Made by a program: the position numbers and the translations under genes. This document shows, in pieces, positions 17,524-26,410 of a stretch of 64,000 nucleotides of DNA. The notes below the pieces were generated by a model, which was not told the DNA's origin, did not search any database, and worked only from the letters and a program-made list of their open reading frames with translations. The DNA comes from Microbulbifer litoralis. Its GTDB lineage: Bacteria; Pseudomonadota; Gammaproteobacteria; Pseudomonadales; Cellvibrionaceae. The stretch lies in NCBI RefSeq assembly GCF_023634065.1, contig NZ_JALKCV010000011.1:62001-126000 (forward strand), in the 5' to 3' direction. Within the stretch, counting starts at the first letter, position 1. Each line of letters starts with the position of its first letter.

Positions 17524-18189
17524 ATGCCCATCAAAGCCATTCTCTTCGACCACGACGGCACACTGGTGGACTCGGAACCCGCCCACTTCGAGATCTGGAG
17601 GGCGGTGCTGGCCCGCTACGACACCGACCTAACCGAACAACAGTATTGCGAGTACTACGCCGGGGTGCCGGCCATGGCCAATGCGCTGGATATGATTGTC
17701 CGATTTTCCATCGCCGAGACGCCGGAACAGTTGGTCGAACAGAAGGCGGCGGGAACCCGCGAATACCTGTCCCGCACGGCCTTCCCGATGATGCCCGGCG
17801 TGCGCGAGGTCGTTGGCCATTTCCATTCCCGGGGCCTGCGCATGGCGATAGTGACCGGCTCCAGCCAGTCGACCGTCGCCGCCACCACCCGCACCCACCA
17901 GTTGGCCCCCTACTTCGACACCGTTGTCGCCAGCGACGATGTCGAGCGCAACAAACCGCACCCGGACGGTTACCTGCTGGCGATGCGGCATCTCGGCGTC
18001 ACTGCCGACGAATGCCTGGCAATCGAGGATACCGAACACGGCCTCACCGCTGCCGCGGAGGCGGATATTCCCTGCCTGGTGGTGCCCAATGCGATGTCGG
18101 CACATCACGACTTTTCCCGTGCGACCGCCAGTTTCGGCGAAATGACCGAAGTTCTCGAGTGGGTGACGGACCGGCAGCGGCAAGCGTGA
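17524..18189 (+). CDS. HAD-superfamily phosphatase/phosphomutase, beta-phosphoglucomutase-like (221 aa)
   Basis: Cytoplasmic HAD-IA hydrolase. Motif I is AILFDHDGTLVDSEPAHFEIW (nucleophile Asp in FDHDG), motif II is IVTGSSQS, the lysine is in VERNKPHPDGY and motif III is CLAIEDTEHGLTAA. An alpha-helical C1 cap lies between motifs I and II. The ATG at 17524 is chosen because ACGGAGG lies 5-6 bp upstream and the family starts at this point. It is divergent from GH97. It could act on a hexose phosphate or phosphoglycolate-type substrate; this is not determined by motifs. Confidence 0.85.
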   Translation: MPIKAILFDHDGTLVDSEPAHFEIWRAVLARYDTDLTEQQYCEYYAGVPAMANALDMIVRFSIAETPEQLVEQKAAGTREYLSRTAFPMMPGVREVVGHFHSRGLRMAIVTGSSQSTVAATTRTHQLAPYFDTVVASDDVERNKPHPDGYLLAMRHLGVTADECLAIEDTEHGLTAAAEADIPCLVVPNAMSAHHDFSRATASFGEMTEVLEWVTDRQRQA

Positions 18190-18291
18190 CATTGCGCCCG
18201 CCCCGACAGTGCATCCGGTGGTAGATGAAGCGCGGCATATTGACCATAATTGCCGGCTGTCTGGAAGCAAAAGAAAGAATGGCCTGTTGTA

Positions 18292-19281
18292 ATGTGGTTT
18301 AAAAATCTGCGCGTCTATCGCCTTACCAAAGAATTCGCCCTCTCTGCCGAAAAATTGAACGAACTGCTGGAGCCGGGCGCCTTCGTGCCCTGTGGCAGCC
18401 AGGACGCGGCACGCTATGGCTGGGTGCCGCCGCTGGGTCGCCACGGCAGTGAACTGGTGCACGCCGCCAACGGCTACCTGATGGTGTGCGCCAGGAAACA
18501 GGAGAAAGTTCTCCCCGCCGCGGTGATCAACGAGAAGGTCGAGGAAATGGCCCAGGCCATCTCCGCCAAAGAGTCCCGCCAGGTGGGCCGCAAGGAGCGG
18601 CAGAACCTGAAGGACGAAGTACTGCTGGAGATGCGCCCCAAGGCCTTTGCCAAGTCGCGCCTGCAGTACGCCTATATCGCGCCGAAGGACGGTTGGCTGG
18701 TGGTGGATGCCGCCTCGGCGTCCGCGGCGGAGGAACTGCTGGAGAATCTGCGCGAGGCCATCAGCAGCCTGGCGGTGATACCGCTGTCGGCCAGGAATGT
18801 CCCGCAGCAGACCATGACGCACTGGCTGAGCGCACCGGAAGCGCCACACCAATTCGAATTCGGCCACGAGGCGGAGCTGCGCGACCCGAAAGACAGCGGC
18901 AGCGTGATCCGCTGCAAGAACCAGGACCTGTGTGCCGAGGAGATCCACAACCATCTGGTGGCCGGGCTGCAGGTGCACAAGCTGGGGCTCATCTGGCGGG
19001 GCGGGATCGAGTTTATCGTCGATGACCAGCTGGCCCTGAAGCGCGTCAAGTTCGGCGACGAACTGGTGGACAAGGCGGACAATATCGATGCCGAGAATGC
19101 CGCACAGCGCTTCGATGCGGATTTCTCGGTGATGACCCTGGAGATCTCCGCCCTGCTCACCGACCTGCTGGCGGCCTTTGGCGGCGCCAATACGGATAGC
19201 GCCAGTGTCGAGGAGATAGTCGCGCGGGCTACCCGCGACGAAGCGGAGCAGCGGACAGATGTGGACGAGGTCGTATTCTGA
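18292..19281 (+). CDS. rdgC: Recombination-associated protein RdgC (329 aa)
   Basis: Cytoplasmic nucleoid-associated DNA-binding ring protein that modulates RecA activity and is needed in some replication-restart mutants. Family-typical start MWFKNLRVYRLTKEF and segments FVPCGSQDAARYGWVPPLG, RPKAFAKSRLQYAYI and FDADFSVMTLEISALL are present. The ATG at 18292 is chosen to match the conserved family start; the frame is open 14 codons further. The Shine-Dalgarno sequence is weak. It stands alone between the HAD phosphatase and a small secreted protein. Confidence 0.93.
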   Translation: MWFKNLRVYRLTKEFALSAEKLNELLEPGAFVPCGSQDAARYGWVPPLGRHGSELVHAANGYLMVCARKQEKVLPAAVINEKVEEMAQAISAKESRQVGRKERQNLKDEVLLEMRPKAFAKSRLQYAYIAPKDGWLVVDAASASAAEELLENLREAISSLAVIPLSARNVPQQTMTHWLSAPEAPHQFEFGHEAELRDPKDSGSVIRCKNQDLCAEEIHNHLVAGLQVHKLGLIWRGGIEFIVDDQLALKRVKFGDELVDKADNIDAENAAQRFDADFSVMTLEISALLTDLLAAFGGANTDSASVEEIVARATRDEAEQRTDVDEVVF

Positions 19282-19369
19282 CCTCCAGCGACGCTTGACT
19301 CCTGTGGGCTGACTCCGTGTAATGCCCCGGTGTGCCGCAACAAACTGGACAGCCTCCAGCTTTTCCGCC

Positions 19370-19813
19370 ATGACGCAATTGTTCCGCACCAGACTGCCAT
19401 TCCTCGCCGCCGCCCTGGCAACCTGCCTGCTGGCCTCCCCGGCCGGCGCGGCGGATCTGGAACCCTTTACCACAGACGGCTGCAGCGCCTTCCCCAACGG
19501 AACGCCCTCGGACAGGGAGCTGTGGCTGGACTGCTGTGTTGCCCACGACTTCGCCTACTGGAAAGGCGGCACCTACGCCGAGCGCCTGGCCGCGGACCGC
19601 GAACTGGAACACTGCGTCGCAAACCAGGGCAAGCCGGACCTGGGCAGGCTGATGCTGGCCGGCGTGCGGGTCGGCGGCTCGCCCTTCTGGCCCACCAGCT
19701 TCCGCTGGGGTTACGGCTGGCGCTATCCGCGCTTTTACGGTCCGCTGAGCGAAAGCGAGCGGGCACAGGTAGAGGCCCGGCTCGCGGGCAAGAAAAACTC
19801 CAACTCCCACTGA
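19370..19813 (+). CDS. Secreted phospholipase-A2-like small protein (147 aa)
   Basis: An N-terminal signal peptide (FRTRLPFLAAALATCLLASPAGA) is followed by a short cysteine-containing domain. DGCSAFPNG and WLDCCVAHDFAYWKGG carry the CCxxHD signature of the phospholipase A2 active site, in which His-Asp activates water and a calcium loop precedes it. The domain is too short and too poor in cysteines for a secreted animal PLA2, and it resembles small proteobacterial PLA2-like proteins. Likely periplasmic. Activity is not demonstrated; a lipid-binding or structural role is possible. The ATG at 19370 is chosen to give a proper signal peptide. Confidence 0.65.
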   Translation: MTQLFRTRLPFLAAALATCLLASPAGAADLEPFTTDGCSAFPNGTPSDRELWLDCCVAHDFAYWKGGTYAERLAADRELEHCVANQGKPDLGRLMLAGVRVGGSPFWPTSFRWGYGWRYPRFYGPLSESERAQVEARLAGKKNSNSH

Positions 19814-19920
19814 TTTCCGCGCAATTCTCCGTGATCTGCAGACGCCGTCCACGCCGGTGTCGAACGCCGCAGCTCCCGTTCGACAGCAGGGAGAAACCGA
19901 AGCAAAGCAAGGAGAAAGAT

Positions 19921-20577
19921 ATGCCGCTGCCGAAAATAGTCTCAAAAGCGGAGTGGGAGGCGGCCCGCGAGGCACTTCTGGCCAAGGAGAAAGCTGCGAC
20001 GCGCGCCCGTGATGCACTGGCGGCCGAGCGCCGCCGGCTGCCGATGGTCCCGGTGGAAAAGCGCTACGCCTTCGAGAGCCCCCGCGGGCCACGGCAACTA
20101 CCGGATCTGTTCGAGGGTCGACGCCAGCTGATTGTCTACCACCACATGCTCAAGCCCGCGGATCAACATCCCTGCTCCGGTTGCAGCATGTTCGTCGACA
20201 ATATCGGCCACCTCGCGCATCTCCAAGCCCGCGACACCTCACTGGCCCTGGTATCACAGGCACCGATCGGGGAGATAGAAGCCTTCAGAAAACGTATGGG
20301 CTGGGAACTTCCCTGGTACACCACGAGCGATGATTTCAATGCAGACTTTGGCGTCGACGGGGGGTTCGGCCTGAATGTATTCCTGCGCGACGGCGGCAGG
20401 GTATATCGCACCTATTTCACCAATGGCCGCGGGGTGGAGGCACTCGGCAGTACCTGGACCTTTCTCGACCTGACGCCGCTGGGACGCCAGGAAACCTGGG
20501 AGGACTCACCGGCCGGCTGGCCGCAGGGGCAGCCCTACCAGTGGTGGCGGCTGCACGACGAGTACAGCCGCGATTGA
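19921..20577 (+). CDS. DUF899 family thioredoxin-like protein (218 aa)
   Basis: Cytoplasmic. A helical N-terminus (WEAAREALLAKEKAATRARDAL) precedes LPMVPVEKRYAFESPRGPRQLPDLFEGRRQLIVYHHML, and a CxxC-like pair occurs in HPCSGCSMFVDN. This is followed by RDTSLALVSQAPIGEIEAFRKRMGW and the conserved end LDLTPLGRQ. This is the DUF899 pattern, a thioredoxin fold of unknown reaction, presumably redox. AAGGAG lies 6 bp upstream of the ATG. It is convergent with gnd, 33 bp away. Confidence 0.88.
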   Translation: MPLPKIVSKAEWEAAREALLAKEKAATRARDALAAERRRLPMVPVEKRYAFESPRGPRQLPDLFEGRRQLIVYHHMLKPADQHPCSGCSMFVDNIGHLAHLQARDTSLALVSQAPIGEIEAFRKRMGWELPWYTTSDDFNADFGVDGGFGLNVFLRDGGRVYRTYFTNGRGVEALGSTWTFLDLTPLGRQETWEDSPAGWPQGQPYQWWRLHDEYSRD

Positions 20578-20610
20578 AAGAGAGAGCGGCGTCCGATAGC
20601 CACCGCGGGA

Positions 20611-22131
20611 TCAGATCTCCACTACCGGTCGCCCGGGTTCACTCCACTGCACGTGATACTTCTGCTGTTCCGGCCGGTCGACGCGGGCAAAGGTATGCGC
20701 ACCGAAAAAGTCGCGCTGGCCCTGCAGCAGGTTGGCCGGCAGGGATTCCGTGCGGAACGCGTCGTAATAGCTGAGCGCTGACGACAGCGCCGGTACCGGG
20801 ATACCGTTGATGGTGGCATCGGCCACCGCGCGGCGCCAGTTGCCCTGGTGTTCGGCAATCTGCCGGGCGAAGAAATCGTCCAGCAACAGGTTGGAGAGCC
20901 GGGTATCCCGCTCGTAGGCATCGCTGATCGACTGCAGGAAGACGGCGCGGATAATACAGCCGGCGCGCCAGATACGGGCGATCTCGGCAAAATTCAATTG
21001 CCAACCCTGCTCCCGTGCAGCCAGCTTCATCAGGTCGAAGCCCTGAGCGTAGACGCAGATCTTGGCACAGTAGAGGGCATCGTGCAGCTGCGCGATGGCC
21101 TCGGCGCGCCCGGCCGCCTCCACCGGCTCTACGACCGGCCCCTGCAGTTTCTGCGCCGCGCGGGTGCGCAGCACCTTGCGGGTGGAGAGAGCGCGCGCGT
21201 AGACAGCCTCGGCGATGCTGGGCGCCGGGCACCCCACTTCCAGGCTGCTGACCGCCGTCCACAGGCCGGTGCCCTTCTGGCCGGCCCGATCGAGAATCAC
21301 ATCCACCAGTGGCTGTTCTGTCTCTGCATCGGTGGTTGCCAGTACCTCGGCACTGATATTGATCAGGTAACTGTTCAGCGGGCCCTTGTTCCACTCCCGG
21401 AACACCGCCGCGATATCTGCCGGCGACATCGCCAGGGAACTGCGCATCACATGGTAGGCCTCGCAGATCATCTGCATGTCGGCGTATTCGATGCCGTTGT
21501 GCACCATCTTCACGTAGTGGCCGGAACCGATGGGGCCGATATAGCTCGCGCAGGGTTCGCCCTCGGTCACCGGGTTGCCCGGCTCAAAACGCTCGATCGG
21601 CTGGCCACTGCCCGGATCCACCTTGGCCGCAATGGCGTGTAAAACCGGCTCGATGCGGCTCCAGGCATAGGGATCGCCACTGGGCATCAGGGAGGGACCG
21701 AAGCGCGCCCCCACTTCGCCACCGGAAACCGCTGTGGTAAAAAAGATCAGCTTGCCCTCGTAGCGCTTCGCGCGCTCGACGGAATGAGTCCACAGGCTGT
21801 TGCCCGTGTCGACGACGATATCGTCGGCCTTCAGGCCCGCATCCAGCAGCTTGTTGCAGACATCGTCCACCGGCGCACCGGCGGGTACGGAGAGAATGAT
21901 CAGGTGCGGCGCCTTCACCTTGGAGAGCAGCTCGGTATAGGAGTTGCAGACTTCCACCCTCGCCGGCGCGTCACCGCGCTCCCCGCCATCCTGTTCCAGC
22001 AGTGCGTTGAGGCGGCTGTGGTCCAGGTCGAATGCACAGACCCGGTAGCCGTTGTCCGCCAGGTTCAGGATCAGGTTCTTACCCATCACCCCGGCGCCGA
22101 TAAAACCTATGTCGCACAGTGAATCAGACAT
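20611..22131 (-). CDS. gnd: 6-phosphogluconate dehydrogenase, decarboxylating (506 aa)
   Basis: Cytoplasmic pentose-phosphate-pathway enzyme converting 6-phosphogluconate and NADP to ribulose-5-phosphate, CO2 and NADPH. The Rossmann motif IGFIGAGVMGKNLILNLADNGY is followed by SGGEVGARFGPSLMPSG and by IGPIGSGHYVKMVHNGIEY, which carries the catalytic lysine and asparagine. A long helical domain (AGQKGTGLWTAVSSLEVG) and a C-terminal tail follow. It is somewhat longer than the E. coli enzyme (468). It is a single gene and no glucose-6-phosphate dehydrogenase gene is adjacent. Confidence 0.95.
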   Translation of the reverse strand: MSDSLCDIGFIGAGVMGKNLILNLADNGYRVCAFDLDHSRLNALLEQDGGERGDAPARVEVCNSYTELLSKVKAPHLIILSVPAGAPVDDVCNKLLDAGLKADDIVVDTGNSLWTHSVERAKRYEGKLIFFTTAVSGGEVGARFGPSLMPSGDPYAWSRIEPVLHAIAAKVDPGSGQPIERFEPGNPVTEGEPCASYIGPIGSGHYVKMVHNGIEYADMQMICEAYHVMRSSLAMSPADIAAVFREWNKGPLNSYLINISAEVLATTDAETEQPLVDVILDRAGQKGTGLWTAVSSLEVGCPAPSIAEAVYARALSTRKVLRTRAAQKLQGPVVEPVEAAGRAEAIAQLHDALYCAKICVYAQGFDLMKLAAREQGWQLNFAEIARIWRAGCIIRAVFLQSISDAYERDTRLSNLLLDDFFARQIAEHQGNWRRAVADATINGIPVPALSSALSYYDAFRTESLPANLLQGQRDFFGAHTFARVDRPEQQKYHVQWSEPGRPVVEI

Positions 22132-22538
22132 CTACTACTCCACAAATCGCAATGCTGCTGGTTGGGGGCGCGGAGTATAGCAACATGGATATGGGATCGG
22201 GAGGCCGGGATATCGCCAACCCGGGCGCCCTGCAGAAGCTCCCTCGACGGTCTCGCGCCGAAATCATACAATCGACCGAAAACAAAACAAGAAACAGTAT
22301 TTAATATCGAAAACCTGCAAATAGGCGATCTTTTACCCACTCCGCGAGCGGGGCCGGGTACTGTATGGATTGCAATAGAACTTATTGGTCATCCGCCGCC
22401 GGGAGCCGGTTTCCCGACGGGATGCGACCATTGTATGGCTGGCCTTGCGACAGCCGTGCCATTGCCGCTCCCCGATAGTACCGACAGCAGCTGCACTTGC
22501 GTTTTGCAAGAAGGAACCTACAGGAGAGCGAATACAGT
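22132..22538. other. Intergenic region of 407 bp
   Basis: Divergent gap between gnd and a HAD gene. It contains an A-rich stretch (22262-22300) that may hold promoter elements, but no clear -35/-10 pair, RNA gene or family-matching reading frame. Confidence 0.4.
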
Positions 22539-23156
22539 ATGTCCGTAAAACAGCATCCGGAACTGATTCTCTTCGACCTCGGCGGGGTACTGGTTGAACT
22601 CAAGCCCTCCCCCTTTCCGGACGCATGGTTCGGCGGCGGTAGGACCTTCGACGGCATCGACTGGTTCCGATCCGAGACGGCCATGCAGTTTGAACGCGGG
22701 GAACTCGCCACCGGCGACTTCGCCGCGGGATTGCAGCGGGAACTGGGCCTGCAGGCCGGGACCGAGGAGATTCTCGACGCCTTTGCGCGCTGGCCGATCG
22801 GCCCGTTCAATGGCACCCACGAATTGCTGACGGCACTGCGGAAATCCTACCGGCTCGCAGCCCTGACCAATACCAATCCGCTGCACTGGCCCCGACTCGT
22901 CGGCGAGTTCCAGCTGCCCCGGTATTTCAGCGAGATTTTCGCCTCGCATCGGATGCAACTGGCCAAGCCCGACCCACGCGCTTTCCTGCACGTGCTGGAG
23001 TCGACCGGGGCCGAGCCCGAACGGGTGCTTTTTTTCGATGACAATCCGGTCAATGTAGCGGCGGCTGCCGAAGTGGGCATGGTTGCACGGCGGGCCCGCT
23101 CCGTTGGCGACGTCAGGCGCGAGCTCGACAAACTGGGATTGCTGAGGGTCAATTAG
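22539..23156 (+). CDS. HAD-superfamily hydrolase, subfamily IA (205 aa)
   Basis: Motif I is ELILFDLGGVLVELKP (nucleophile in FDLGG), motif II is LAALTNTNPLHWP, the lysine is in MQLAKPDPRAF and motif III is RVLFFDDNPVNVAAA. The FDLGGVL motif and the cap layout resemble the YihX/sugar-phosphatase and epoxide-hydrolase-N-like HADs. CAGGAG lies 10 bp before the ATG at 22539. Cytoplasmic; substrate unknown. Confidence 0.82.
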   Translation: MSVKQHPELILFDLGGVLVELKPSPFPDAWFGGGRTFDGIDWFRSETAMQFERGELATGDFAAGLQRELGLQAGTEEILDAFARWPIGPFNGTHELLTALRKSYRLAALTNTNPLHWPRLVGEFQLPRYFSEIFASHRMQLAKPDPRAFLHVLESTGAEPERVLFFDDNPVNVAAAAEVGMVARRARSVGDVRRELDKLGLLRVN

Positions 23157-23545
23157 ACAAAGTCAACCGGCCTGAAAATACAATTTCGATACGCCGCGTT
23201 TATTACAACTGGCGTAGCCCGGATGGAGCGCAGCGGAATCCGGGATAGGGGCTGACTTATTCGCATCAACTCCCTTTCCTGTATTGGCCCCTGCCGAACA
23301 GTCGTTTTATTGGCGCAATCTGCAGCCCGGAGGCCAACTGGCGATTGCGCAGCGTCGGAAAACTTCGCTATAAACGGCAGAGGCCGGATGGCCGCACACG
23401 GCTTTTGAGACGTACGTCCCCAAAGGCACCCTTCCCGGATACGCACAGGAAAGCCTTACCCTATCGCCACCGAGATTGAGCCTGCTACCGGGGCAGTGGT
23501 TGCGTAGGCCGATACAGTCCGGGCCCACAGCAGAGAGGAATAAAG
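23157..23545. other. Intergenic region of 389 bp with one REP-like unit
   Basis: Holds a REP-like repeat (23212-23245, separate entry). The remaining sequence has no supported gene. One open minus-strand frame of 97 codons runs across the repeat and is not credible. Confidence 0.5.
23212..23245. repeat. REP-like palindromic unit (GTAGCCCGGATGGAGCGC type)
   Basis: CCCGGAT and ATCCGGG form the stem around TGGAGCGCAGCGGA-like loop sequence, preceded by GCGTAG. This intergenic unit, beginning GTAGCCCGGATGGAGC, is widespread in gammaproteobacterial genomes. Confidence 0.75.
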
Positions 23546-23977
23546 ATGACCACCACCATTACACTCACGGATGACCAGTACAGCCAGGTCGTGGAAGATA
23601 TGGACAAGCAGATTGAAATGCTGTCCAAGGAAGAGATTGAGGCCATCGCCTCTCGCTTGAATGAAAAAATCGATATTCCTTTTTTCAGCGACGGTCGGGA
23701 AAAAACCATTTTCGTCAAAATAACGAAGAAGGTCGACCGACTTCTGTACAGGCATCTTCCCAATGAAATTTACGGCTGCGTAAAAAGCATCAGCGATGGA
23801 ATCTCGGACAAGGATGCGGAGCAGATAAAGTCGGTGATGGGGTCGAGACTCAACAAAGACTTCAACATCCCCTACCTTCCGGAATGGGTGGAGCTGCAGA
23901 TTTTCGAGATGCTGGTGGGCCTGCTGGTCGGCGCCATGCGCCAGAATTACAGCGCGCTGGAGCTTCCTGAGAGCTGA
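23546..23977 (+). CDS. Hypothetical small cytoplasmic protein (143 aa)
   Basis: Unrecognised. It starts TTTITLTDDQYSQVVEDMDK and has helical charged segments with a late PYLPEWVELQIFEMLVGLLVGAM helix that may be amphipathic. AGAGAGGAA is 7-9 bp before the ATG. Codon use and lower GC than its neighbours suggest it may be an accessory gene. It has no signal peptide and no co-directional partner within 240 bp. Confidence 0.65.
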   Translation: MTTTITLTDDQYSQVVEDMDKQIEMLSKEEIEAIASRLNEKIDIPFFSDGREKTIFVKITKKVDRLLYRHLPNEIYGCVKSISDGISDKDAEQIKSVMGSRLNKDFNIPYLPEWVELQIFEMLVGLLVGAMRQNYSALELPES

Positions 23978-24226
23978 AGAGATTCTCACGAGCGCAGCCT
24001 GGAACCAGGCCTTTCCCATGACCAGCCAGCCGCGCTGGTTGGTCTGGTCATCCCCCCACAGGCAGACGTCGCCAAACCATTCTGTCCCGCCACACTTTTG
24101 TGTATCATCCCCGCCCTTTAGCGCACTTTTTGACCAAACCCCTTCACGGGCAATGCCAACCGGGTGCCGGCAGCCGACGCGGGAGCGGCCCCACCCGGCA
24201 CAGAACCAAATTCGGGAAGCACGACT

Positions 24227-24763
24227 ATGACTTCACTACAGGATCAACTGCTGAAAGCCGGCCTGGTAGACAGCAAGAAGGCCAAGCAGGTCGACAAGGA
24301 GAAGCGCAAGCAGAAGAAGGTGGCGAAAAAGTCCGCCCAGCCGGTGGTAGACGAAACCAAGGCGGCTGCCGAGAAGGCGCGCGCCGAGAAAGTCGCCCGC
24401 GACCGCGCCCTGAACGCCGAACGCGAGGCCGGGGCACAGCGGAAAGCCATTGCGGCGCAGATCCGGCAGATGGTGGACGGCAACAAGCAGCCGAAAGGCG
24501 ATGGCGATATCGCCTACAACTTCACCTTCGACCGCAAGATCAAGACCATCCATGTCACCGGGAAAATCCGCGACCACCTGGCCCACGGCCGCCTGGTGAT
24601 CGTCGCCCAGGACGACCGGTTCGAACTGGTACCGCGGGTCATCGCCGACAAGATTGCCGAGCGCGACGCGGCCATGGTGGTACCGCCACCGGAACAATCC
24701 GGCGAGCCGGATGAGGACGATCCCTACGCGGAGTTCCAGATCCCGGACGACCTGATGTGGTAG
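24227..24763 (+). CDS. yaiL: DUF2058 (YaiL-like) nucleoprotein/polynucleotide-associated protein (178 aa)
   Basis: Starts SLQDQLLKAGLVDSKKAKQVDKEKRKQKK, the highly charged N-terminus of the DUF2058/YaiL family. A coiled-coil stretch rich in Lys, Glu and Ala follows, then the C-terminal domain with GDIAYNFTFDRKIKTIHV and RLVIVAQDDRFELVP. Length matches E. coli YaiL (171). The ATG at 24227 matches the family start. The end overlaps the next gene's GTG by a few bases, so the two are translationally coupled. Exact role unknown. Confidence 0.88.
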   Translation: MTSLQDQLLKAGLVDSKKAKQVDKEKRKQKKVAKKSAQPVVDETKAAAEKARAEKVARDRALNAEREAGAQRKAIAAQIRQMVDGNKQPKGDGDIAYNFTFDRKIKTIHVTGKIRDHLAHGRLVIVAQDDRFELVPRVIADKIAERDAAMVVPPPEQSGEPDEDDPYAEFQIPDDLMW

Positions 24764-25332
24764 CGCCGGTGTCCCGGCAGGAAATCCTGCGACCAGTGCA
24801 GCGGTGGCTGTCCGACGTGGTGGTGGGCCTGAACCTCTGCCCCTTTGCCCGCCGCCCCATGCGCGCCGGGCAGATCCGCTTCGCCATCAGCGAGGCCCGC
24901 GACGACGAAACGCTGATGGCGGAGCTGCTGGCCGAGATGCGGCTCCTCGACCACACGCCGGCGCGGGAGCTGGAAACCACGCTGCTGATCGTGCCCGGTC
25001 AATCGCAGCATCCTTACCTGGGCGACTTTGCCGACTTCAACCAGTTCCTCGATCTGGCCGAGTGGCTGATCGAGCGCAACGACTATACCGGCATCTACCA
25101 GCTCGCCACTTTCCACCCGCAATACCAGTTCGCGGACACCGCCTCGGAGGATGCGGAAAACCTGACCAATCGCGCGCCCTACCCGATCCTGCACCTGATC
25201 CGCGAGGCCAGTATCGAGCGGGTGCTGAGCCACTACCCGGACCCGGAAAATATCCCCGAAAACAATATCCGCCGCGTGGAAGCGCTCGGCGAAGAGGACA
25301 GGCGCAGGCTTTTCCCGTACCTGTTCGGCTGA
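24757..25332 (+). CDS. DUF1415 family protein (191 aa)
   Basis: Cytoplasmic protein of unknown function. The family signature VVGLNLCPFARRPMRAGQIRFAIS is followed by TTLLIVPG and YQLATFHPQYQFADT, and ends with NRAPYPILHLIREASIERVL. The start is a GTG at 24757 overlapping the DUF2058 stop; a second GTG at 24769 is equally possible. The overlap supports an operon. It is convergent with the patatin-like gene 20 bp away. Confidence 0.88.
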   Translation: MVAPVSRQEILRPVQRWLSDVVVGLNLCPFARRPMRAGQIRFAISEARDDETLMAELLAEMRLLDHTPARELETTLLIVPGQSQHPYLGDFADFNQFLDLAEWLIERNDYTGIYQLATFHPQYQFADTASEDAENLTNRAPYPILHLIREASIERVLSHYPDPENIPENNIRRVEALGEEDRRRLFPYLFG

Positions 25333-25351
25333 AGCGGGCCGAATCCGCATA

Positions 25352-26224
25352 CTAACCCGCGTCGGGCAGGCCGGCCTCCACAGCACCCAGGTGTTCGACG
25401 CCCGATGCGCGGCCACACTGGTAGCCCCGCTCGAGCAATACCGGTTCGCGGGTAAAACGCCCCACCGGGAAATCCACCGGCGGCGCAATGGCCGTGACCC
25501 GGCAGCCCAATGGCGGCGACCGGATAAAATCCAGCGCCCGGTTATAGCGCTGCGACCTCTCCAATACCGCCTCGAACAGGCGCGCGTGATCGTGGAAAAA
25601 CTGCTTCATCAGCCGCGGCGTCCGGCCCGTCCGCTTGCGGTAGCCGAGCGGGCGCGACAGCACCACGGTGATATCCCGGGCGCCCTGCTCGTAGGCGCGC
25701 AATACGGGAATGGAATCCGCCAGGCCGCCGTCGGTCATCGGCTCGCCGTTTACACGGGGAAAATCGCGGTAGAAAAGCGGAATCGCACAGGAGGCGGGAA
25801 ATACCTCGTGCATATTCTCCGCCGTCACTTCCAGGTAGCGCGCTTCCCCGGTGTGGATACTGGTGGTGACCGCATAGAGTGGAACACCGCTACAGCAGTA
25901 GTGCCGGACATTCAGCGGCACCTCCTTGTAAGAGGCGTGCCACAGCCAGCTCACGTCGCAGAAGTGCCCGCCTTTCAGGGCGCGTCGCCAGTCGATGAAA
26001 TCGGCCCGGCGGGCGTGGTCCAGCAGTATCCGGCGGCTGCGGCCGAGGTCGCCCGCCAGGTAGCCAATCAGGTTGGTGGAGCCGGCAGAGACGCCAATTG
26101 CGAAGTCAAACGGCGCATAGCCCGCCTCGAGAAATGCGTCCAGGACACCGGCGGCGAAGATACCGCGCATCGCGCCACCTTCCACCACCAGTGCCGAACG
26201 GTTATTGCCAGCCGATATGTGCAT
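25352..26224 (-). CDS. Patatin-like phospholipase, YjjU type (290 aa)
   Basis: Serine hydrolase acting on phospholipid or acyl esters. The oxyanion motif VVEGGAMRGIFAAGVLDAFLEAGY, the nucleophile elbow IGVSAGSTNLIGY (GxSxG) and the catalytic Asp in MTDGGLADSIPV are present in order. The organisation and length fit E. coli YjjU. The ATG at 26224 is chosen because TGAGGA lies 6-7 bp upstream; a GTG 12 codons earlier lacks such a site. There is no signal peptide, so it is probably cytoplasmic or peripheral on the inner membrane. Confidence 0.88.
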   Translation of the reverse strand: MHISAGNNRSALVVEGGAMRGIFAAGVLDAFLEAGYAPFDFAIGVSAGSTNLIGYLAGDLGRSRRILLDHARRADFIDWRRALKGGHFCDVSWLWHASYKEVPLNVRHYCCSGVPLYAVTTSIHTGEARYLEVTAENMHEVFPASCAIPLFYRDFPRVNGEPMTDGGLADSIPVLRAYEQGARDITVVLSRPLGYRKRTGRTPRLMKQFFHDHARLFEAVLERSQRYNRALDFIRSPPLGCRVTAIAPPVDFPVGRFTREPVLLERGYQCGRASGVEHLGAVEAGLPDAG

Positions 26225-26410
26225 CTCTGTCCTCAGAACTGCAGTGGTCAACTTGGTCACACCCGGGAAATTCTACTCCTGCCAAGCGGATGCATTCCAC
26301 TCAGTTTTACTGACTTTTCCAGCCAATCACACCACCGCGGCCATTTTGCCGCGGCTCCGGCACACCAGTATGATTGACCGCTTAACCATCACTATCGGCG
26401 TTATAGAAGC

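Noticed and set aside
17629..19497. Minus-strand 622-codon frame across the HAD phosphatase and rdgC
   Set aside because: It overlaps two well-supported genes and lacks motifs.
23153..23446. 97-codon minus-strand frame across the REP-like unit
   Set aside because: Its coding would depend on the REP palindrome; no homology is seen.
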